7,008 bases of DNA from Lentisphaerota bacterium (lineage in GTDB: Bacteria > Verrucomicrobiota > Lentisphaeria > Oligosphaerales > JAFGRS01): contig JAAYZO010001014.1 of assembly GCA_012514865.1 (NCBI GenBank), forward strand, positions 1 to 7,008, in the 5' to 3' direction. The number at the start of each line of letters is the position of its first letter. Positions within the stretch are counted from its first letter, which is position 1. Positions 4,110 through 7,008 of the stretch are shown here, one piece after another. Position numbers and translations under genes: made by a program. The notes beneath the pieces were generated by a model that did no database searches, was not told where the DNA came from, and worked only from the letters and a program-made list of their open reading frames with translations.

Positions 4110-6734
4110 TCATGGCTGCGGCGCCGAAGACGAAGGCGCGGGGACGCCGCGGCAGAACTCGTCCAGGCGTTCGCGCAACGCATCGAGGGACTGCGCGTGG
4201 TCTTTCAGGGCATCGATCTGGCGCTTGGCGTCCTGGTCCTTCGGGCGCTGCTGGCTCTCGATGAGGCTCTTCTCCTGCTGCCGCAGGCGTTTGATCTGGC
4301 GCGCCTGCGCCTGTTTCAGGAGGTCGCGGTACAGTCCCAGCATCGGAGCCATCTGTTGGCTGGCGATGCTTCGGACGAAGTCTTCCCGTTTGGCCTTGAG
4401 CTCCTCCGTGAGCTTGGTCTCGATGGCCTTCCGAATCTCGTCGTTGTGGTGTGCGGTGCCCACGAGTCTGAACAGGACGGCGCAGACCCCGGCGCTGACG
4501 ACAGTGAAGATGGGCCCGATACCGGGAGTGAAGAAGGCGATCGTGCCGAACAGGGCCCAGCCCGTCAGTCCGCCAGCGAGAGTGGAGCCCATGTCGCCGG
4601 ATGCCGGAGTGGCCAGCGCCTCAAGGTCGCTCCTGAGGGCCTGCGGGGTGATCGACGTGCCCCGACGCAGCGCATCGGGCACGGGGGACGGGAGGGCGCT
4701 CACGGCCGACGGCCCGCTCTCGGAGCCCTGCCACGTCCTGTCGAGGTCAGCGACGCACTGACCGAACTCGCCGAGGAAGGCACTGAAGAGTCCGTTCGTG
4801 CCGGAACGAACGCCCCGTATCCACGCCTCGCGGGCGGGCGCCGAGGCCTCGCGGAGGGCCTGCTGAAGGATGGCCTCGATTTCGTTTCCCAGTGGCTTCG
4901 GGATCTCTCCTTTGGCAAGGCTCTTGGCAAGTTGCCAGGTCTTGCGGAGATAGTCCTGAGACCGGGCCACGCCAGGCGCAGCGATGCGAGCGGCCTCGGG
5001 CACGGCCTGCAGGACCACGGCGTCGATGAAATCCTCGGCCAGGCGCCGGCTGGCCTTGTCGAAGTCCAGGCGCCCGACGGCCTTGTTCGTGGTCTCCCCG
5101 AAGGCCTCCAGTTCCTCCAGTTGCCTGGCGTACGCCTCTCTGGCCTTCACCACGCCCTCTTCTCGCACCCGGATAGAGTCAGCGAGGGTCTCTCCGGCCT
5201 CGTCGAGCACCCTGATGGCACGCCTGGCGCCACTGTCCACCAGGACGGTTCTGCCCTTGTTCCGTATCACGAAGCCCTCGATCTGATCCAGGACGACGTC
5301 CCACCCGCTCGCCTCGCGGATGATGCCGATGCCCTTCGCGCTGAGCTTGGAGGACAGGCCGGCGAACTCCTGATACTGCGGCACCGCGAGAAGCCGGAGC
5401 ATCTTGTTGGCCACCCTTTCCCACGCCTCCTCGGCGGTTTTCGCGGCGACGTTCACATCATGTGCCTTGTTAACCAGGAGGTCACGCGTCGCTTTGTCTG
5501 CCTTGCCGCCGAGCAGGTCGGGGCCGACCATGGCTAGGTAGGCGAGAAGAACGTGAAGCGAGTACAGAGGCTCGCAGACCTGAAGCGGCTCGAGCGCCTG
5601 GCGCATCCCGGGGACGATCACGTTCTCGATGTGGCTGCGGGACGGGTCGATCGAGCTCCTCAGGTTGACACTGAAGAACATCTTGTCCGTGACGGCCTTG
5701 TGGATATCGCGGATGTCCTCGCCCTCGAAACGGCCGATGGCCGTGTTGCCATCCAGGAGGTACCAGACCGCGTCGGACTCACGGACGATGTCCATGGTGA
5801 TCTGTGAGTCGTAGGCGCTGGCCGACAGTCCCGGGCAGTCCGTGACGGCGACGCCGAGGCGCGCCAGGTGTGGCGACGGGACGCGGAGGTTGACCTCGCG
5901 GACGAAGGCAAAGGCGAGTTCCTTCGGGGAGAAGGGCTCGCTGCCGTTGAGGAAGTCGAGCTGCTTCTCGGCGAAACGGGTGGGGAAGCGCACGAGGCTG
6001 CCGGCCTCCTCGAGGGAGAAGCCGGAGCGGCTCTTCAGTTTCTGTATGTCATGATGATCACGGTAGCGGGCGATCACACTGGCGATGAACAGCAGCGCCA
6101 CCTTGTCCGAGCCTTGGATCGGCTGCCGACTGCTCTGGATCTCCTTGCTGGTATAGGCGCCACGGTCCTTCAGGTAGTCGTCCGTCTCGGCGCGGACGAC
6201 AGCGGCGAACAGCGCAGCGTCGGCGGGGGCCGCGAGGTTGAGGTCGTGGCGGTCGTACCTGCTGCCGGCGAAGCGCTTCTCGTCTTGCTCCACCAGCCGC
6301 TCACGCACCAGGTCGAACACACTCTCGACCAACTCCCGATCGCTTCTCCATACCACGTCAGCGCCCTGTTTCGCGGGGTCCTCGACGTTCCAGGCCCGAC
6401 AGACGGTGGCGCTGGTGCTCGATATGCCACTGCCCATGGGGCTCAACGGGCGTCCGCCGTTCAGGGCGTTGAAGGTGGTGGATTTGCCCCCCTGGAACTT
6501 GGACACCAGGGCGATGGAGAACTGGTTCTCGCGCAGTTTCCTACGGATGGCCTTGAGGTCCTCGCAGGAGTCGTCCAGGGCCGAATCCGACACCGGCGCT
6601 GGGCCGCAGCCGGCCTTCTGGATGGCATCAATGCACTCGTCGAGGAGCCCGACGAGCTCATCGCGTTTCTGCGTGTAGACCTCCGGCGTCAATGCGGAAA
6701 CCTGGCGGGCGGCCTGTCTCGGTGCGCTGCTCAT
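4110..6734 (-). CDS. Large dynamin-like GTPase with hydrophobic paddle and coiled-coil tail
   Basis: This 874-residue protein has the architecture of a bacterial dynamin-like protein: a large GTPase that binds and reshapes membranes. Residues 1-70 are a helical neck. G1 is SKFQGGKST at 78-86 (Lys84, Ser85), with Ser in place of the usual first Gly. Switch I probably includes a Thr in SSTSAT (105-110). G3 is DCPG at 299-302. The G4 position reads NLRSSID at 357-363 rather than NKxD. About 190 residues separate G2 from G3, longer than usual for the family. Residues 380-700 are mainly helical (neck and stalk). A paired hydrophobic stretch at about 717-757, broken by PGIGP, resembles a membrane-inserting paddle. 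Residues 763-860 are a highly charged coiled coil, and the tail is Pro/Ser-rich. The ATG at 6734 follows GGGAAGGG with 5-nt spacing. It lies 83 bp after a partial upstream gene and 55 bp before the second GTPase. LeoA-type or fusion-dynamin roles are possible; I cannot assign one. Confidence 0.93.
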   Translation of the reverse strand: MSSAPRQAARQVSALTPEVYTQKRDELVGLLDECIDAIQKAGCGPAPVSDSALDDSCEDLKAIRRKLRENQFSIALVSKFQGGKSTTFNALNGGRPLSPMGSGISSTSATVCRAWNVEDPAKQGADVVWRSDRELVESVFDLVRERLVEQDEKRFAGSRYDRHDLNLAAPADAALFAAVVRAETDDYLKDRGAYTSKEIQSSRQPIQGSDKVALLFIASVIARYRDHHDIQKLKSRSGFSLEEAGSLVRFPTRFAEKQLDFLNGSEPFSPKELAFAFVREVNLRVPSPHLARLGVAVTDCPGLSASAYDSQITMDIVRESDAVWYLLDGNTAIGRFEGEDIRDIHKAVTDKMFFSVNLRSSIDPSRSHIENVIVPGMRQALEPLQVCEPLYSLHVLLAYLAMVGPDLLGGKADKATRDLLVNKAHDVNVAAKTAEEAWERVANKMLRLLAVPQYQEFAGLSSKLSAKGIGIIREASGWDVVLDQIEGFVIRNKGRTVLVDSGARRAIRVLDEAGETLADSIRVREEGVVKAREAYARQLEELEAFGETTNKAVGRLDFDKASRRLAEDFIDAVVLQAVPEAARIAAPGVARSQDYLRKTWQLAKSLAKGEIPKPLGNEIEAILQQALREASAPAREAWIRGVRSGTNGLFSAFLGEFGQCVADLDRTWQGSESGPSAVSALPSPVPDALRRGTSITPQALRSDLEALATPASGDMGSTLAGGLTGWALFGTIAFFTPGIGPIFTVVSAGVCAVLFRLVGTAHHNDEIRKAIETKLTEELKAKREDFVRSIASQQMAPMLGLYRDLLKQAQARQIKRLRQQEKSLIESQQRPKDQDAKRQIDALKDHAQSLDALRERLDEFCRGVPAPSSSAPQP

Positions 6735-6817
6735 ACGAACCCTTCCCTTTCCCGGCGAGTGCCGTTGCGAGACCCTCTCCGTCTATCGGTATGACCACGA
6801 CATGTCACCATCCGACC
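6735..6817 (-). other. 83-bp gap before the dynamin-like gene
   Basis: The gap holds the purine-rich ribosome binding site (GGGAAGGG at 6740-6747) and an 8-bp palindrome GACATGTC at 6799-6806, just after the upstream stop. I see no clear -35/-10 promoter and no T-tract terminator, so read-through from the upstream gene is as likely as a separate promoter. Confidence 0.4.
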
Positions 6818-7008
6818 TCAGTCCGACGCGCCCTGCGCGGATCCCCCCGACGGAGCGCACAATGCGAGCAGGCGGTCCGCGAACTCCGCCGAAAACGCGG
6901 CCGTGGACGTCTCCATGGGCAGCTTCGCGGTGTCGAGGCTGAAGACGTGGGGAAAGTCGATCCGCGAGTGGGGATAGCGCTCGGCGCCGGCTTCAGACAG
7001 GCTCCACA
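6818..7008 (-). CDS. C-terminal end of an unrecognised protein (cut by window edge)
   Basis: This frame runs in from the right edge and ends with TGA at 6818-6820, giving 62 residues. It shows strong third-position GC bias (for example GCC GGC GCC GAG CGC), which makes it credible as coding. The readable part includes ERYPHSRIDFPHVFSLD, then METSTAAFSAEFADRLLALC and a Gly/Ser/Ala-rich tail. I do not recognise the family and no catalytic motif can be named from the tail. It is co-directional with the dynamin-like gene and 83 bp upstream of it, so it may be the first visible member of the same transcription unit. The 5' part lies outside the window. Confidence 0.75.
   Translation of the reverse strand, partial: WSLSEAGAERYPHSRIDFPHVFSLDTAKLPMETSTAAFSAEFADRLLALCAPSGGSAQGASD

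Noticed and set aside
4055..4183. 43-residue N-terminal extension of the small GTPase
   Set aside because: It overlaps the end of the dynamin-like gene in another frame, is Arg/Ala-rich, and the AAGGAG site at 4064-4069 points to the ATG at 4054.
4008..5537. Plus-strand open frame of 509 residues
   Set aside because: It is antisense to the dynamin-like gene, whose frame carries G1 and G3 motifs. The plus frame has no recognisable motif and is a GC-rich shadow.
5868..6794. Plus-strand open frame of 308 residues
   Set aside because: It covers the GTPase domain of the minus-strand dynamin-like protein and shows no domain of its own.

Overview
The window is GC-rich bacterial DNA. Every gene I can support lies on the minus strand, so the gene order reads from the right edge to the left. 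Three of the four complete genes have a recognisable purine-rich ribosome binding site (two AAGGAG, one GGGAAGGG). The intergenic DNA at the left edge carries 'cacgaa'-type and 'CTTGGCG'-type short repeats. From memory these resemble the intergenic repeats of environmental GC-rich lineages such as Planctomycetota and related groups, but I cannot confirm a taxon from this sequence. There are no rRNA, tRNA, CRISPR, transposase or integrase genes.

Layout in transcription order: (1) 6818-7008, the last 62 residues of an unrecognised protein cut by the window edge; (2) 4110-6734, an 874-residue dynamin-like GTPase with an N-terminal G domain, long helical regions, a paired hydrophobic segment and a basic coiled-coil tail; (3) 3134-4054, a 306-residue stand-alone dynamin/Era-like GTPase; (4) 1862-3067, a 401-residue Ala/Lys/Glu-rich coiled-coil protein with an in-frame 27-residue repeat array and a G10 homopolymer just before its aromatic C-terminal tail; (5) 744-1661, a 305-residue unrecognised protein with three to four hydrophobic helices. 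Gaps between genes 1-4 are 83, 55 and 66 bp. The gap before gene 5 is 200 bp and holds a perfect 10-bp-stem hairpin and a 13-bp palindrome, so gene 5 may be partly uncoupled from the others.

The leftmost 743 bp contain no convincing gene. They hold a UUCG-capped hairpin, a tandem 10-mer, three copies of a roughly 22-26 bp 'cacgaa' element, two of which form the arms of a 136-bp imperfect palindrome centred at 272/273, and a triple CTTGGCG-like repeat.

The main candidate system is the run of genes 2-5: two GTPases of the dynamin/Era superclass, a long coiled coil and a polytopic membrane protein. This composition suggests a membrane-remodelling or membrane-surveillance module. Bacterial dynamin-like proteins are known to act in membrane fusion, stress repair, vesicle-associated secretion (the LeoABC locus of enterotoxigenic E. 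coli) and phage tolerance (Bacillus DynA). Assigning this locus to any of those roles is inference. Both GTPases lack the canonical NKxD guanine-specificity motif at the expected position.
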